From Berghia stephanieae (taxonomy: Eukaryota > Mollusca > Gastropoda > Nudibranchia > Aeolidiidae), in assembly GCA_034508935.3 (NCBI GenBank), contig CM067444.1, positions 37,273,550-37,337,549 of the forward strand: a stretch of 64,000 nucleotides of DNA, given 5' to 3'. Positions 1 through 11,806 of the stretch are shown here, piece by piece. The notes under the pieces were generated by a model that searched no databases, was not told the DNA's origin, and worked only from the letters and a program-made list of their open reading frames with translations. How positions within the stretch are numbered: the first letter of the stretch is position 1; each line of letters opens with the position of its first letter. The position numbers and the translations under genes were made by a program.

Positions 1-54
1 GTGTTATAGGGGAATGGTGAAAAAGGATTGTAACGAAAATATTAGGAAGGTTGT

Positions 55-110
55 TGTGATGATGATGAAGATGTGATGATGATGATGACGACGATGATGG
101 TGATGATGCC
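55..110. repeat. GAT/ATG simple repeat
   Basis: Imperfect run of GAT units. A poly-T stretch follows at about 118-144. Confidence 0.8.
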
Positions 111-144
111 GTTTTTTTTGTTTTAAATTTTTTTTTTTTTTTTT

Positions 145-980
145 ACGATAACTACTATGTAACTAGTGTGCATCTTGTGTGAGTGTGTCTATGTCAATAT
201 TGTATTGTTATAAATGTGTAACCAAATGACAAATTGCCACTTTTTTTGGGACAATAAAGATATATTATTATTAAACTCCAGCTCCGCAGGCCTAACGACT
301 CTGTAGGAGTACTTTGGTATCAAAACCAGGAAAAAGGAAGACAATGGGATTGTGTTACTTTAATAAAATTAGAGATAATTTGCACATTCAAGTGGTAAAG
401 ATAGAAGACAAAGGGGTAAGAGGGGGGGGGGGGGGGGGGTTCAAAAAGGAGCAGAAGTAGATCCTGGGGCCATTTAATTGTGTCTTATTTAAGACTATTT
501 ATAATATTCCTGCCAGGCACAAGCTCGGGAATCAAGCCAAAAGTTTTCAAAATGTCAAAGACTAGCAACAACAATATACGTCCATAAGAGCTAATTTCTT
601 GTAAAATCAAAATTTCACCTTCTCTAGAGGTGTAAAGCGCTTTGATGCCTTTGAAAAAGGCACCATACAAATAAAATTATTAATTTTTTAAAAAGACAAA
701 AAAAAAAGACGCATTTCTGGCAATTATTTTTAGTGGCAAATCGGATGCTCTTGGCATCACTTTGATGATTTACTATAACACTTAAGTCTTTTTCAACATC
801 TTTTGGCATAGGACAGCAATAAAGGACCTTCACCTGTCTCTATCCATGACAAGTGTCTTCAATGAGTTCCAAGTCTTGCATAATTTATTCACTTCAGCCT
901 CTAATAATTCAACTCAAAGTTATCTCCCTTTCAAATATATAACCATCAGTATTGCGTGTCCTACTAAGACAGATTAGGAA
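145..980. other. Intergenic, no gene seen
   Basis: AT-rich sequence with a poly-G run near 421-440. Short minus-strand open frames have no recognisable domain. A SINE-like 3' tail lies near 632-695; nothing else is recognisable. Confidence 0.6.
632..695 (+). repeat. SINE-like 3' tail fragment
   Basis: The sequence runs from taaagcgctttgatgcc to ataaaattattaatttt. A second copy with the same ending lies at about 2296-2345. The aggcac(t)ata(ta)aataaaattattaat ending is typical of LINE-derived tails borrowed by SINEs. No tRNA head is visible upstream. Confidence 0.45.
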
Positions 981-1269
981 GCGATATGTGGCTATGTGGT
1001 ATGACACTCGCTTTCTGATCAGAAGGTCCTGGGTTCGAGCCTTGATCAGCGCATAATTGAGTTCTTAGAAAAGGGTCTTAACTCACACTCTCCCACCATA
1101 CTCAGGTGTAAAATGAGTACCTGGCCATTAACAGCGTTGTCTTTGTTGGAAAAATTGTAATATCGCCTAACTGGTATCATGTCACGTCCTACAAGTTATG
1201 TGTTGTTGTTGGTCAGGGAATCTTTGTAAATCATTTTGAGCATGTTGAGTTGATATTGCGTTATATACT
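981..1269 (+). repeat. SINE-A, tRNA-derived, copy 1
   Basis: A tRNA-like head carries an A-box-like tgtggtatgacactcgc and a B-box gggttcgagcc. It is followed by a body common to about ten copies in this window and a tail with ttgagcatgttgag and a degenerate gcgctatataaa ending. It is tail-to-tail with the next copy. The family has no name I can assign. Confidence 0.85.
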
Positions 1270-1560
1270 TGAGCTTTTATATAGCGCAATAACCACTAAA
1301 CATGCTCAAAGCAATTACAAAGGGTCCCTGACCAACAGCAACACGTAACATGTAGGACAAGACATGATGTCTGTAGGTGACATTACAATTTTTTCCGACA
1401 AAGACAACGCTGTTAACAGCCATGTACTCATTTTACACCTGAGTATGGTGAGACATGTGAGTAAAAAGCCTTTTCCAAGGACTCAACTATGCACCGAGAG
1501 AGGCTCGAACCCAGGACCTTCCGATCCGAAAGCGAGTGTCTTACCACAAGACCACATATA
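1270..1560 (-). repeat. SINE-A, copy 2 (inverted)
   Basis: Reverse-complement copy of the same SINE. It starts with the tail (agcttttatatagcgcaat) and ends with the tRNA head (ggctcgaacccagg, then cttaccacaagaccacat). It is nearly full length. Confidence 0.87.
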
Positions 1561-2295
1561 AAAGCTCAAGTTAAAGTTATCAATCAGCCACTGAGTCACT
1601 GACGCTCTTCTTTATATCAAATTATATTTTGTAAAGATTGAAGCTGATCAAACAAACAAACCAACAACTATAATCAAATGAATCAATAAAATCCTCCCCA
1701 CCTCCTTGAGTACAGTGAGGTCTGTGATTGGCTGGGACATCCACGTGTCTACAGACTCGATGTCGGGTTTCCTGGCACTCTGGTCCAAATCATGAGATAA
1801 ATTTTATTTAACACTCAAAACATTCATCACAAAAAAAACAAAACAAACAACAAAGGAATTGCATCCATTGATTACTTTACATAGAGACATAAAAGTATTC
1901 TTGCATTACTATTATCACCTGTCATCATTATCATTATCATCATTATCAATGATTATCATTACTATCATTATAATTATTATCATCACCATTATTATGTTTT
2001 ACTGCATTTGTTATTCTCTTTTCTTTTCTATTTTTTTTGGCCAGGTTTTCTTGGATAACTGAATCGAGTAAAATAGCTACAAATTGACACAAGCAATACA
2101 ACCTCCTATCAAAATGTTCCCTACCTTCCATCCAAAGAGAGATAACTGTAACACAGTTCCTCCTCCTACCAGTTTGAAAACCAGTCTGAAATTTTAAAAA
2201 GTTTGAGGAAATAAAATAAATTAATAAATTAATAAATTTCTTTACACAAGAAGTAAATCCTCTCTCAGCTGACACAAGATTGCATTTCTCCTTCC
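1561..2295. other. No gene; ATT/ATC simple repeat inside
   Basis: Unique AT-rich sequence with an imperfect CATTAT/ATC repeat around 1915-1995. Open frames here are translations of that repeat. Confidence 0.6.
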
Positions 2296-2345
2296 CCTGA
2301 GGTGTGAAGCCAAAAGGCACTATATAAATAAAATTATTAATTTAA
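2296..2345 (+). repeat. SINE-like 3' tail fragment
   Basis: Matches the tail near 632-695, sharing aggcactatataaataaaa and the following ttattaatt ending. Confidence 0.4.
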
Positions 2346-2349
2346 AAAA

Positions 2350-3944
2350 AAGAGATATCTGCCCCATTATATCTGTTTCACATGTAAGTCAGCGATAAAG
2401 GACCTAAAATCTGTCTGCATATTTAGCACAACTATCAAGACAGTGATTTCCCTATTATGTTAATGACGAAAATAGTAGCGGTGAAAATGAATTGCAACCA
2501 ATCGCATTCAAAAACAGCATAAGTGGCTTGGCATGAACACCACATTCTAGTGAATCATGAACACCACACTCTAGTGAATCATCTTTTTCTTTTTCTCGTT
2601 GATGATGAAGTTATCAATTACCCATCTCAAGCTTCTCAAATCAATGAAGAAAACAAAACAAAAATATGGTCAAACATTCCTAAACAATATTTTAAATACA
2701 AAAGTAGGACAATGATAATCCATAAAACTAAAGGATTGAAGCAGTTTAATGCGAAAACAAATAGAAATATGTCAAGCATTTTATGAATTCAAAGAGCAAT
2801 GGGATGAATATTATTTTAAAAAATAAATAAAGTCAGTCTCATATCTAAACAGAAGTTTGGAATTATCTTATTAGCTTGTCAATGGTCTGGATCTGAAGTA
2901 ATGTAGTTAGGGACACCAGTTGCCTCCCACATCCTTTCTTCATTCGCCAAGCTACCAATTTATTGTTTGGTAAACAAATTAGCAAGGCTAGAAGCAGTCT
3001 AATCCTCTGCCTACACCAATAGCTTGCCATAATAATAATAATCTCATACCTTTTATTCTGTAGCCGAGTTCCAGAATTGGAGGTTCTTGTCGCTCCTATG
3101 GCCATAAAAGTTTGGAAACATTTTTGGAAAACTCTTGACATCCTCCTTTCCTTTAGAAAAATTCCTAGAAAAGAAATATATTTGTTACTGTTAAGCTACA
3201 AACTAGATGAAAATAAACGGATAATAAATAGATCCCTTAAACCCTTTTCAAACTACAACCAGCCAACAAATAATCAAACTGACAAATAACTCAGCAAGAT
3301 AACGGATGTCTTTTTGTAAAGATTTCGTTCTCCCTAATTTGAGAAAAAAAAAAGAGAAATATCAAAGTGCGGTAATTCATATCAGAGTACCATTACCATA
3401 TTTTTGGAAACTACCTTGAACCACATTCGAGAAAGATTGATCTCTATCTTTAAAATATCAGTATCTTTATCAAAATATTTTTAAAAATGAGATACCGAAT
3501 CAGAACTAATCACATTTACATGACTGCAAGTTGAGAAACTCGCTTGGGTAAAAAAAAAAAGTAAAGAGGTTCCTAACTCCTAGAGCTAGACGTAAATACA
3601 CACGATTTCGCAAGGAATGAATCATGAAAATATTTAGGATATAATTTCAAACACAACTTTTGAAATTCATCAATTGTCTAGTACCGAATGTTTTTTGATA
3701 GAAAACAAATGCATCTTCAAATCTAAACTGCTTTTGACGGTAAGCAGTAAGTTTTTAATTTATTTTTCTGTCCAAACGAATGATTTGTCCTGGTATGGAA
3801 GCTAAGTATTGGTAACACCGGCGCACCTCTCTAGTCTGAAAACTTGCTACCACTGCTAGATAGATCATCCAATTTTCTCACCTCACGCCTGCCCAGATCC
3901 CCCCCCCCCCCTCCAAGACTATCTATTTAGTATCAGTGTGGTAA
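2350..3944. other. No gene recognised
   Basis: AT-rich sequence with a poly-C run near 3900-3912. Open frames of 70-92 codons on both strands show no domain, splice context or repeat relationship that I can recognise. Confidence 0.5.
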
Positions 3945-3953
3945 TTTTTGAAA

Positions 3954-4150
3954 CACAGTGGCTATTTTTACAGTCCCGTAAAGATGGTTCTCGGGCTATT
4001 TTTACAGTCCCGTAAAGATGGTTCTCGGGGCTATTTTTACAGTCCCGTAAAGATGGTTCTCGGGGCTATTTTTACAGTCCCGTAAAGATGGTTCTCTGGG
4101 CTATTTTTACAGTCCCGTAAAGACGGTTCTCATGGCTATTTTTACGGCGT
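3954..4150 (+). repeat. Left inverted-repeat array, about five units
   Basis: Five copies of a unit built on ctatttttacagtcccgtaa and agatggttctcggg. The innermost variant carries agacggttctcatgg and then tatttttacggcgttg. The right end repeats the same outer-to-inner order. Confidence 0.9.
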
Positions 4151-5221
4151 TGATGCGATTCTGTTCAATTATCCGCATAGTTATAGATTATCATCTTTTT
4201 GCAGTATTCAGAAAACTTCACATATCATTTCTCCCGATATTTAGATGTACAGATCTAGAGACGGTGAATGAAAGCAAAATTAATTTCATTTAACATATTT
4301 AGATCTAAAGCTAAAACTAAAATTAACAAACAATTAATGTAAAGTCAATTCTCTTAGCGATTTTTACGGTTCTGTCATTTTTATTACATATGATTTTTTT
4401 GTTTTTTTTTGGATAAGTTATGTTTGCAGTACAGAACAGCCCGTTTTCCATCATCAGTGGGCAGGTTAGGTTGTATGTCTTGATTTTTTTTCTGTCAAAC
4501 ATACATAATATAGATCTATTATCAAACACTGAAAGTATATTTAGTTCCTGCTTGAGTCGGCACCCCTCAAGATATAATACTTTACAGGTTGGCTTTTGTT
4601 TACACTTTACCAGTATAACCAGTCAGGAAGGACTAACGGTTTATACAATTTTAAAAGACGTAGACGTCTAACATTCAGGGTGCAGTCTTCTCACGTGAGA
4701 GTGGGTTTGAATCCAATTTCAGAAAAGAGGCCGTTCACAAACCAATTGGACACATTTTGACCATAATTTTAGAACCCCCCCCCCCCCCCCAACCATATTG
4801 TGGACAAATGACTAACCCCCCCCCCATGTTGATGTCCATGGTAAAGATGCACATTGCGAAACACCTCATGCTTAAATATTGTTCTTTTGAATAATTTTTT
4901 TTTTAAAGAAAGTAAATAATGATGATGATTCTCTACCATGGGCGGTCATGATCCAAAAGAATAGAGGTGCCCAAGACTGATCCTCATTGGGGCGCCGAGG
5001 TGAAGAGGGCATTTTACTTTGGTCCCACCATCGCGTTCCTCCTACTCTACCGATTGACCCAGTGTTTGTTCCGACCAGACAAGAGTGGTCGCTGTATTGC
5101 TCCTCCCTTCCCAGTTAGGAGGTTGTTTTATTGTTCTCCGCCAAAGCGGTGTTCACCTTGTGGTCAGACCCCTCTGCCTAGGCTTTGAGGTACCACTAGG
5201 GAAATAGATTGATAGAGAAAA
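4151..5221. other. Interior of the transposon, no gene seen
   Basis: AT-rich first half with poly-C tracts near 4778-4790 and 4817-4825. The GC-richer part at about 4940-5195 is open on the plus strand for 73 codons, with no recognisable protein similarity. Confidence 0.5.
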
Positions 5222-5245
5222 AGAGAAAGGAAAAAAAAAAGAGAT

Positions 5246-5326
<81 letters not shown>

Positions 5327-5495
5327 GAGATAGAAAAAGAAAGAGATTGGGAAAGAATGAAAGAAAGAGAGAGGGAGAGAGAGAGAAAATGAGAGATCGG
5401 GAAAGAAAGAAAGAAAGAAAGAAAGGGATAGGGAAAGAATGAAAGAAAGAGTGAGAGAGAGAGAGAGAAACAAAGAAAGAATGTAGAAAGACCGG

Positions 5496-5565
<70 letters not shown>

Positions 5566-5717
5566 AGAGGGAGAAATAGAGAAAGAAAGAGATTGGGAAA
5601 GAATGAAAGAAAGAAAGAGGGAGAGAGATAGAAAAAAAGAGAAAGTAAAAAGAAAGAGAGAAGAGAGAGAGAGAAGAAGAAAGAAAGAAAGACATAGAGA
5701 AAGAATGAAAGAAAGAA

Positions 5718-5797
<80 letters not shown>

Positions 5798-5798
5798 C
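5222..5798. repeat. Long (GA)n microsatellite
   Basis: Almost 580 bp of GA units with GAAA interruptions. All open frames across it are Ser/Leu or Arg/Glu low-complexity translations and are not genes. Confidence 0.97.
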
Positions 5799-5897
5799 TG
5801 CTAACTAGCCGCACCTGAACGAAGTGAGTGAGAGTTTTAGAGCTAATGGCGTCTACTCAGCCAATCTGTTACTATCTATTTATAAATCTATTACCGC

Positions 5898-6031
5898 AAC
5901 GCCGTAAAAATAGCCATCAGAACCGTCTTTACGGCACGGGACTGTAAAAATAGCCCCGAGAACCATCTTTATGGGACTGTAAAAATAGCCCCGAGAACCA
6001 TCTTTACGGGACTGTAAAAATAGTCACTGCG
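5898..6031 (-). repeat. Right inverted-repeat array, about three units
   Basis: Reverse complement of the left array with fewer units, so the inverted ends differ in length by whole repeat units. It ends in cactgcg immediately before the tttttgaaa direct repeat. Confidence 0.88.
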
Positions 6032-6040
6032 TTTTTGAAA

Positions 6041-6440
6041 ACTGAAAATTGCAGATAAATATTAAGACTTAGACCTGTCCTCACCACCAGGGCCCAGGGT
6101 TAAAACTAAGAACCTAGAGAAGATGGGAAGCTTTTGGATCAATTTCAAATTTAACAAATGATACATAACAGTAACAGTTATTACCCAATACTTATACTTC
6201 ATAGAAGATAGTAAACTCCCTTGGCAGTACTCTATGAATGTGGCTTTATACTGTGCATGCCCTCTAAATAGAAAGTTTGATTGACAACAACATACGATTG
6301 TCACGAACATCCGAACACCGAACAGATGGAAAGTGAAAGTGAAAGTACTTGAAAGTACCTACCGTTTAAGATGACCCATTGAACTTTGAATGATTGACCT
6401 TGACATTAATGCAAACCAAGGTTAAAAATCGTCGTAAAGT
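6041..6440. other. No gene recognised
   Basis: Unique sequence between the transposon and the LINE A locus. No domain, repeat or convincing exon is visible. Confidence 0.5.
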
Positions 6441-6535
6441 TGTGTGGGCTTTAAAACGTTAGAAAAAACTGTAGTAACTGAAACGTACATTGCTTTTACA
6501 CAATCAAACAAAAATAATTTAAGACATTAAAAGCA
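6441..6535 (+). repeat. 117-bp satellite unit, left piece
   Basis: Contains cattgcttttacacaatcaa and aaaaataatttaagacatta. The same sequence recurs on the far side of LINE A at about 11885-11956, where it is part of a 117-bp tandem unit. The LINE therefore appears to sit inside a small tandem repeat. Confidence 0.75.
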
Positions 6536-6538
6536 GTT

Positions 6539-6747
6539 GGAGGATCATAAACGGGAATGCCTACAGAAGGTATATATTGGAGATGCAGGCCAAGGAATTA
6601 AGGGAGGAGCTGAAGAGAAGAAGAGAAGCAGGGGATGATGTGGTCATTTCGAGGAAAAGAGTCATCTTCAGGGAAAAGTTTAGAGAACAAGTAAGAAAGA
6701 TAGACAGCGATGTTGGAGGAAATGACTGGGACTGGGACGAGGAATGA
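6539..6747 (+). pseudogene. LINE A, C-terminal end of ORF1-like protein
   Basis: An open frame rich in Lys, Arg and Glu, with EMQAKELREELKRRREAG and ending GGNDWDWDEE before a stop. It lies just upstream of the endonuclease, in the position of an ORF1 product. The start is missing, so this is either a truncated end of ORF1 or a linker. No zinc knuckle is visible. Function is not assignable beyond its position. Confidence 0.5.
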
Positions 6748-6889
6748 CTACATGGGAAACGTGTCAGTCCAATTGCCCAAAATGTTTCTGAGCAAGGATT
6801 CGAACACAACAAGACAATTCAAGAAAGAGACATAGGCCTACTGGTAAATGATGAGGGGCAGCAAGTGAATATGAAAACAACGCAGACAA

Positions 6890-8183
6890 TGTACACGAAC
6901 GCAGACAATGTGATGAATAAGAGAGAGGAGCTAAAGGCTATGGCAGAAGAAGAAGATCCAGATGTGATAGCGATAACAGAGGCTAAGCCAAAGAATGCAA
7001 CAGAGCAGAGTTAGGTATTGAGGGATATACTATAATAGCTAGCAGTTATTTCGAAACTTCCGGCAGAGGAGTCTATACTTATTGGTGAGGGAAAACCTCA
7101 AGGTTAACCCCATAGAGGAACTCACAGATCACGACTTTAGGGAGAGCGCTTGGTGCTTGATTGGAGTGACTGGACAGAGTCAGATACTAGTAGGGGTGAT
7201 TTATAGGAGCCCAAATAGTACAGGAGAAAATAATGAGAGAATGTTGAAGATGATAAGGAGGGCGTCACAAAAAAAAAAAAAAAAAAAAAAAAGCATTCAG
7301 AGATAATTATTATGGGAGACTTCTACATGCTGAACTGGAGTGGAAAGGGATGGACGAACCAAAAGAGGGAAGCCTGGAGGAAAATTTCATAGAAATCATT
7401 GAATACCTACAACAGATAATAAAAGAACCCACAAGACAGAGAAAAAAACAAAACAGAAGCCCAACGTATTGGACTTGATATTGATGGAGGAAGAAAATGA
7501 CATTATCGACCTGAGACTGAGTCACCCACTGGGAAAAAGCGACCATGCGACCATACTCCTAAAACTGAGGGCGACATCTGAGACTGTGGACGACAAACTG
7601 ACACTCAGATATAGGAAGGCTGATCTAGAGAGTATGAAAGAGGAACTGGGGCACATCAAATGGGAGGAAATACTAATCGAGGACACCGTAGGAAACATCT
7701 GGAGTAGATTTACCAGAGTGCTCCACCAATGCTTCGAGAGAAACATCCCGAAAAGCAGAGGGAACCGGGTTGGGAGAAGAAAGCAACCTTGGATGACGCA
7801 GGAAGTGAGAGAGGAATTGCGGAAGAAGAAGGCAGTAAATAGTCTTCTAGAAGCAAAACGGAAGAGGATTGGGACAAATTCAAAAGAGTGAGAAACGCAA
7901 CTACTAAGTAGTCCGACAAGTGCACCAAAAGTATGAGAACAAGACAGCAGAGGAAACGAAAGAAAACCCTAAGGCATTCTGGGGTTATGTAAACAGTAAA
8001 ATGAAGACAAGACAGGGAACCTGTGACACGAGAAAAGAAGATGGCACCTGGGCATCTGAAGATGAAGATAAGGCAGAGGTGCTAAATCTCTTCTTTGCAA
8101 GTGTCTTTACGGTGGAGAACCAGGAAAACTTGCCAGATATTGCAAAAAGAAGTAATATAGATCCTGCACAATGGCCGAATACT

Positions 8184-8254
<71 letters not shown>

Positions 8255-9046
8255 TAATGAAGAGACTACAAAACCTAAAGGAGGTTAAATCACCTGGACC
8301 TGACAATCTTCATCCTTACATACTAAAAAACTTGGTAGAGCAGCAAGTAGTACCCCTAACCAAGATATTTAACCAGTCGATGAAAGAAGGAAGACTCAAG
8401 GGAGTGGAAAGAAGATAACGTCACAGCCATATTCAAGAAGGGAGACAGAAAAAAATCCAGAAAACTACAGACCAGTGAGCCTGACATCTATCGTCTGCAA
8501 GCTCATGGAACAGCTGATTAGAGAAGAAGTAGTTGATCATATGACCAAGAACAAACTATTCAGCAAAGAACAACATGGTTTCATGGCGGGAAGGTCTACA
8601 GTAACAAACCTACTTGAAACAATGGATGACTGGACGAGAGACCTGGAATTAGGCAACAATTTAGATGTCATATACCTCGACTTCAGAAAGGCATTTGACA
8701 AAGTTCCACACTGGCGCCTAATCAGGAAATTGGAACAGTATCACATTAATGATCAGATACTCAAATGGGTCCGAGATTCCCTCAAGGATAGAAGACAAAA
8801 AGAGATAGTGAATGGAACAGCATCAGCGGAGAGACTGGTAACAAGTGGAGTTCCACAAGGAAGTGTACTGGGACCAGTTCTCTTCCTGATTTATATCAAC
8901 GACCTGCCAGACAATCTATCATCTATGTAAAGTCTTTGCCGATGATACTAAGCTCTACGGAGTAGCTAATATAGAAGAGGAAAGAAACACCTTGCAACAA
9001 GATTTGAAAAAGCTTGAAGAATGGTCCGAAACATGGCAGATGGAGT
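6890..9046 (+). pseudogene. LINE A ORF2: endonuclease and first part of reverse transcriptase
   Basis: The product would nick target DNA and reverse-transcribe its own RNA. The endonuclease begins at YTNADNVMNKREEL, followed by DVIAITEAKPKNA, VGVIYRSPNS and GKSDHATI, the usual order for an AP-type endonuclease. The RT starts near 8475 and shows [37 protein letters not shown] and FADDTKLYG, the last holding the catalytic Asp pair. The reading is spread over at least four frames, and poly-A and GA tracts have expanded inside it (7270-7292 and 8189-8253), so it is a pseudogene. The 3' part lies on the far side of LINE B. Confidence 0.88.
8189..8253 (+). repeat. (GA)n microsatellite inside LINE A
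   Basis: A run of GA units inside the region between the endonuclease and the RT. It creates the Arg/Glu alternation seen in translation. Confidence 0.9.
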
Positions 9047-9198
9047 TCTTCTTCTTCTTCTTCTTCTTCTTCTTCTTCTTCTTCTTCTTCTTCTTCTTCT
9101 TCTTCTTCTTTCTTCTTCTTCTTCTTCTTCTTCTTCTTCTTCTTCTTCTTTTCTTCTTCTTCTTCTTCTTCTTCTTCTTCTTCTTCTTCTTCTTCTTC
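9047..9198 (-). repeat. (AAG)n tail of LINE B
   Basis: About 150 bp of CTT on the plus strand, which is AAG on the strand of LINE B. It sits exactly between the interrupted LINE A codon (gagttc) and the 3' end of LINE B. It is therefore best read as the 3' tail of LINE B, later expanded. Confidence 0.75.
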
Positions 9199-11036
9199 GT
9201 CTTGTGGAAACCTCCAATATTGTCGAGGATCGCTCCACCGTTTGTAGGGTTTTACATTGTAAACTTGTTAAAACTCTGCACATAGTACTCATAAAAAAAT
9301 ACATAGATTAAAAAGTCACGTTGTGAACTCTAGCAATCGCGTGAAGGCATGTTGGCAACCGTTTTCAGCCACTTCAGCTGGGAGGCTATTCCATAGTCGG
9401 ACAGTGGAAGGGAAAAACGAATACATGTGGGCCTCTGTTTTTGATGTTGGGATGGTTACTCTTGCTGTGTGTCCCCTCGTAGTTCTTGTGCCGATATCTT
9501 TGATGTCGTTTGGAAGTTTAAGGCACGGATTTTTATAGTAGATTTTGTGGAACAATTTAAGTTTATCTATTTTTCTTCTCTTTTCCAGAGGTTCAAGGCC
9601 AATCCGTTGTGTTATTTCAGATGCACTTGAGAAAGGATCGAATATGTTTGTGATGCGTCTTGCTGTTTATCTTTGGATGTTTTCTTAGGTGTCGATGTTT
9701 TTCTTTGTATATGGGTTCCAAATTGAGCTGTCATACTCCAAAACTGGTCTAACAATAGTTTTAAAAGCAAGGGTTTGAGTTGAAATTGGGCATCTTTTTA
9801 AATTGCGGGTGATGTAAGCACTTGTTTGATTTGCCTTTGAAGCCAGGTGACATATGTGGTCGTTCCATTTGAGGTTTTTAGCAAACTCAATGCCAAGGTA
9901 TTTTGCTGTCTTTACATGTTCCAGGTTTTGACCATGAAGTTGGTATTCAAATGTAATCGGTGTTTTCTTATTTGTGATGGTCAGAACATTGCACTTTGAT
10001 ACGTTGAATTCAATTTGATTTGTTGTTTCCCATTCTTGTAATTTAGCTAGATCGTCATTTAGTGTTTGGCAGTCGTATGTTGTTCTTATTTGATTATAAA
10101 ATGCTGTGTCGTCAGCAAAGAGGCGCACTTTTGACCTTATACCTCGTGGAAGATCATTTATATACACTAAAAATAGGATGGGCCCAAGGACTGAGCCCTG
10201 AGGTACACCCGATGTCACCATTCCGATAGTGGAGGCCTCGCCGTCTACAAGAACTTGTTGGGTGCGATTGTCCAGAAAAGCTGCAATCCATTGTAAGGTT
10301 TTGTTCCTGATACCAACGTCATACAATTTCTGGATTAACCGAGGGTGAGGAACCTTGTCGAAGGCCTTGGCAAAGTCCAGCAGCACTATATCAATTTGAC
10401 CTCCTTTATCAATAGCATCTGACAGATCAGTTTCATATGAACGGCGCTTCCTCTATCCGTGCTGTTCATCACACAAAATTTTGTTAGTTTCGAGATATTC
10501 CGTGATTGAGGATCTCACTATATTATGTTCTAACAGTTTGCAGCAAATGCAAGTCAATGAAATTGGACGGTAGTTTTGAGCCCTGCTTCTATCACCTTTC
10601 TTGTAGATGGGTTGGACATGAACGTGCTACCAAACAATTGGTATGTCTCCCGTTTCAAGAGAGAGTTTGAACAAATGTTTGAGGGCAGGTGCAAGTTCGT
10701 TACTCAATATCTTTAAGAGACGGGATGGTATTTTGTCTGGGCCACATGCTTTCTTTGGATCTAGAGTGGCGAGGAGTTTTGAAACGCCCTCTACTGTCAC
10801 ATTTATTTCGGCCATAGTGTTGTGATCGTTTTCTTCGCCCTGTGGTTGTTGAGCGAAAATTTTTGTATGAGCTTTTGAAGCAAAAACAGAGCAGAATTGG
10901 TTATTAAGCATGTCTGCTTTTTCCTTTGCGTCAGAGTATATATAATACATGATCATGCTCAAGGGGCGCTATACCAACCGAATCGCACCTCCTACTTTTT
11001 ATAAATTTCCAGAGCTTTCTGTTTGAGTCTTCACTG
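9199..11036 (-). mobile_element. LINE B: Jockey/CR1-type LINE inserted in LINE A
   Basis: A 5'-truncated LINE on the minus strand. It has an RT, a C-terminal domain, about 115 bp of 3' untranslated sequence and an AAG-repeat tail. The LINE A coding sequence is interrupted at gagttc on the left and resumes at aagttcaatg on the right. A target duplication of about 5 bp (agttc) is therefore likely. Confidence 0.88.
9316..11000 (-). pseudogene. LINE B reverse transcriptase and C-terminal domain
   Basis: Read from high to low coordinates, this gives an RT N-terminal part (ADMLNNQFCSVF, KKACGPDKIPSRLLK). Next come [41 protein letters not shown] and AKYLGIEFAKNLKWN. The C-terminal segment contains RTTRGHT and WNSLPAEV, common in Jockey-type LINEs of marine invertebrates. 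The endonuclease is absent through 5' truncation. The frame breaks at about 10,390-10,630 and again at about 9,560-9,690, so it is inactive. Confidence 0.88.
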
Positions 11037-11040
11037 ACAA

Positions 11041-11806
11041 GTTCAATGTAGACAAATGTGCAGTTCTTCACCTAGGAAGAAAACAACAGAGAAGCAAACT
11101 ATACAATGAAAGAAAAACCCCTGCAGAAATCCAATGGGGAAAAAGACCTCGGAGCATTTATTGACAGGAAGCTAAACTTCAAGAAGCAAATTCAAGATGT
11201 TCAATCTAAGGCTGGTAGAACACTCGGAATAGTGAAAAGAAATTTCAAGAATCTGAAACCAAAACACATGACTACCATCTACAAGACTATGGTTAGATCA
11301 AAGCTGGAATATGCCAACTGCATATGGTATCCGAAGTGTGAGGGAGACAAAGACTGTTTGGAAAGAGTGCAAAGGAGAGCAACAAAATGTATCACACACC
11401 TGAAAGACAAAGCCTACTGTGAGAGACAGAAAGAATTAAATCTCCCGACCTTAGATTACAGGAGAAGAAGAGGAGATATGATCCAAACATATAAAATAGT
11501 AAGGGGAATGGACAGGGTAGAGGTAGGATTTCTTAAACCAAACAAGAACATTCAGACACGAGGAAACAGCAAGAAACCGGAAAAAGAACGTTTTAAGACA
11601 AATGAAAGAAGGAACTTTTTTCAGCTAGAATTGTTAATAACTGGAATAAACTGCAAGAAACCACAGTATCAGCAAAAAAATTGAATAAATTCAAAGCAGA
11701 GTTGGAGATAAGTAACATCCTAGGAAACAAGTTCAGTTATGAGAATTGGCCCAATCACTATTCATTTATAGATGAGGAGGAGAGAAGGAGACTACACCAA
11801 GTCTAA
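11041..11806 (+). pseudogene. LINE A ORF2, C-terminal part
   Basis: Continues the LINE A reading: FNVDKCAVLHLG, KDLGAFIDRKLNFKKQI, SKAGRTLGIVKRNFKN, RSKLEYANCIWYP and VQRRATKCI. These are the thumb and C-terminal motifs usual for CR1-type elements. The frame shifts near 11,630 and then runs FSYENWPNHYSF to a stop. Placement directly after the antisense LINE shows it is the displaced 3' half of LINE A and not a second element. Confidence 0.88.

Larger units (their letters stand above)
3954..6031. mobile_element. Non-autonomous DNA transposon with array-type inverted ends
   Basis: The two ends are inverted copies of one another. Each starts c(a/g)cagtg(g/a)ctattttta and continues into tandem copies of a unit of about 35 bp. 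A perfect 9-bp direct repeat, tttttgaaa, flanks the element at 3945-3953 and 6032-6040. No transposase is visible; the interior holds a long GA microsatellite and some unrecognised sequence. A 9-bp duplication suits a Mutator-like element, but the family cannot be fixed from the ends alone. It could also be hAT-like with 8-bp duplications. Confidence 0.8.

Noticed and set aside
2863-3141. 92-codon minus-strand frame
   Set aside because: No domain, no splice context and no repeat match; length is expected by chance in 64 kb.
3961-4140. CRISPR-like array
   Set aside because: Units are contiguous with no spacers, sit at a transposon end and recur inverted at the other end; the genome is eukaryotic.
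5153-5818. Open frames of 180 and 216 codons
   Set aside because: Translations of the GA microsatellite; Ser/Leu or Arg/Glu runs only.
8966-9311. Several overlapping frames rich in Phe, Ser, Leu, Arg
   Set aside because: All cross the CTT/AAG tract that is the tail of LINE B.
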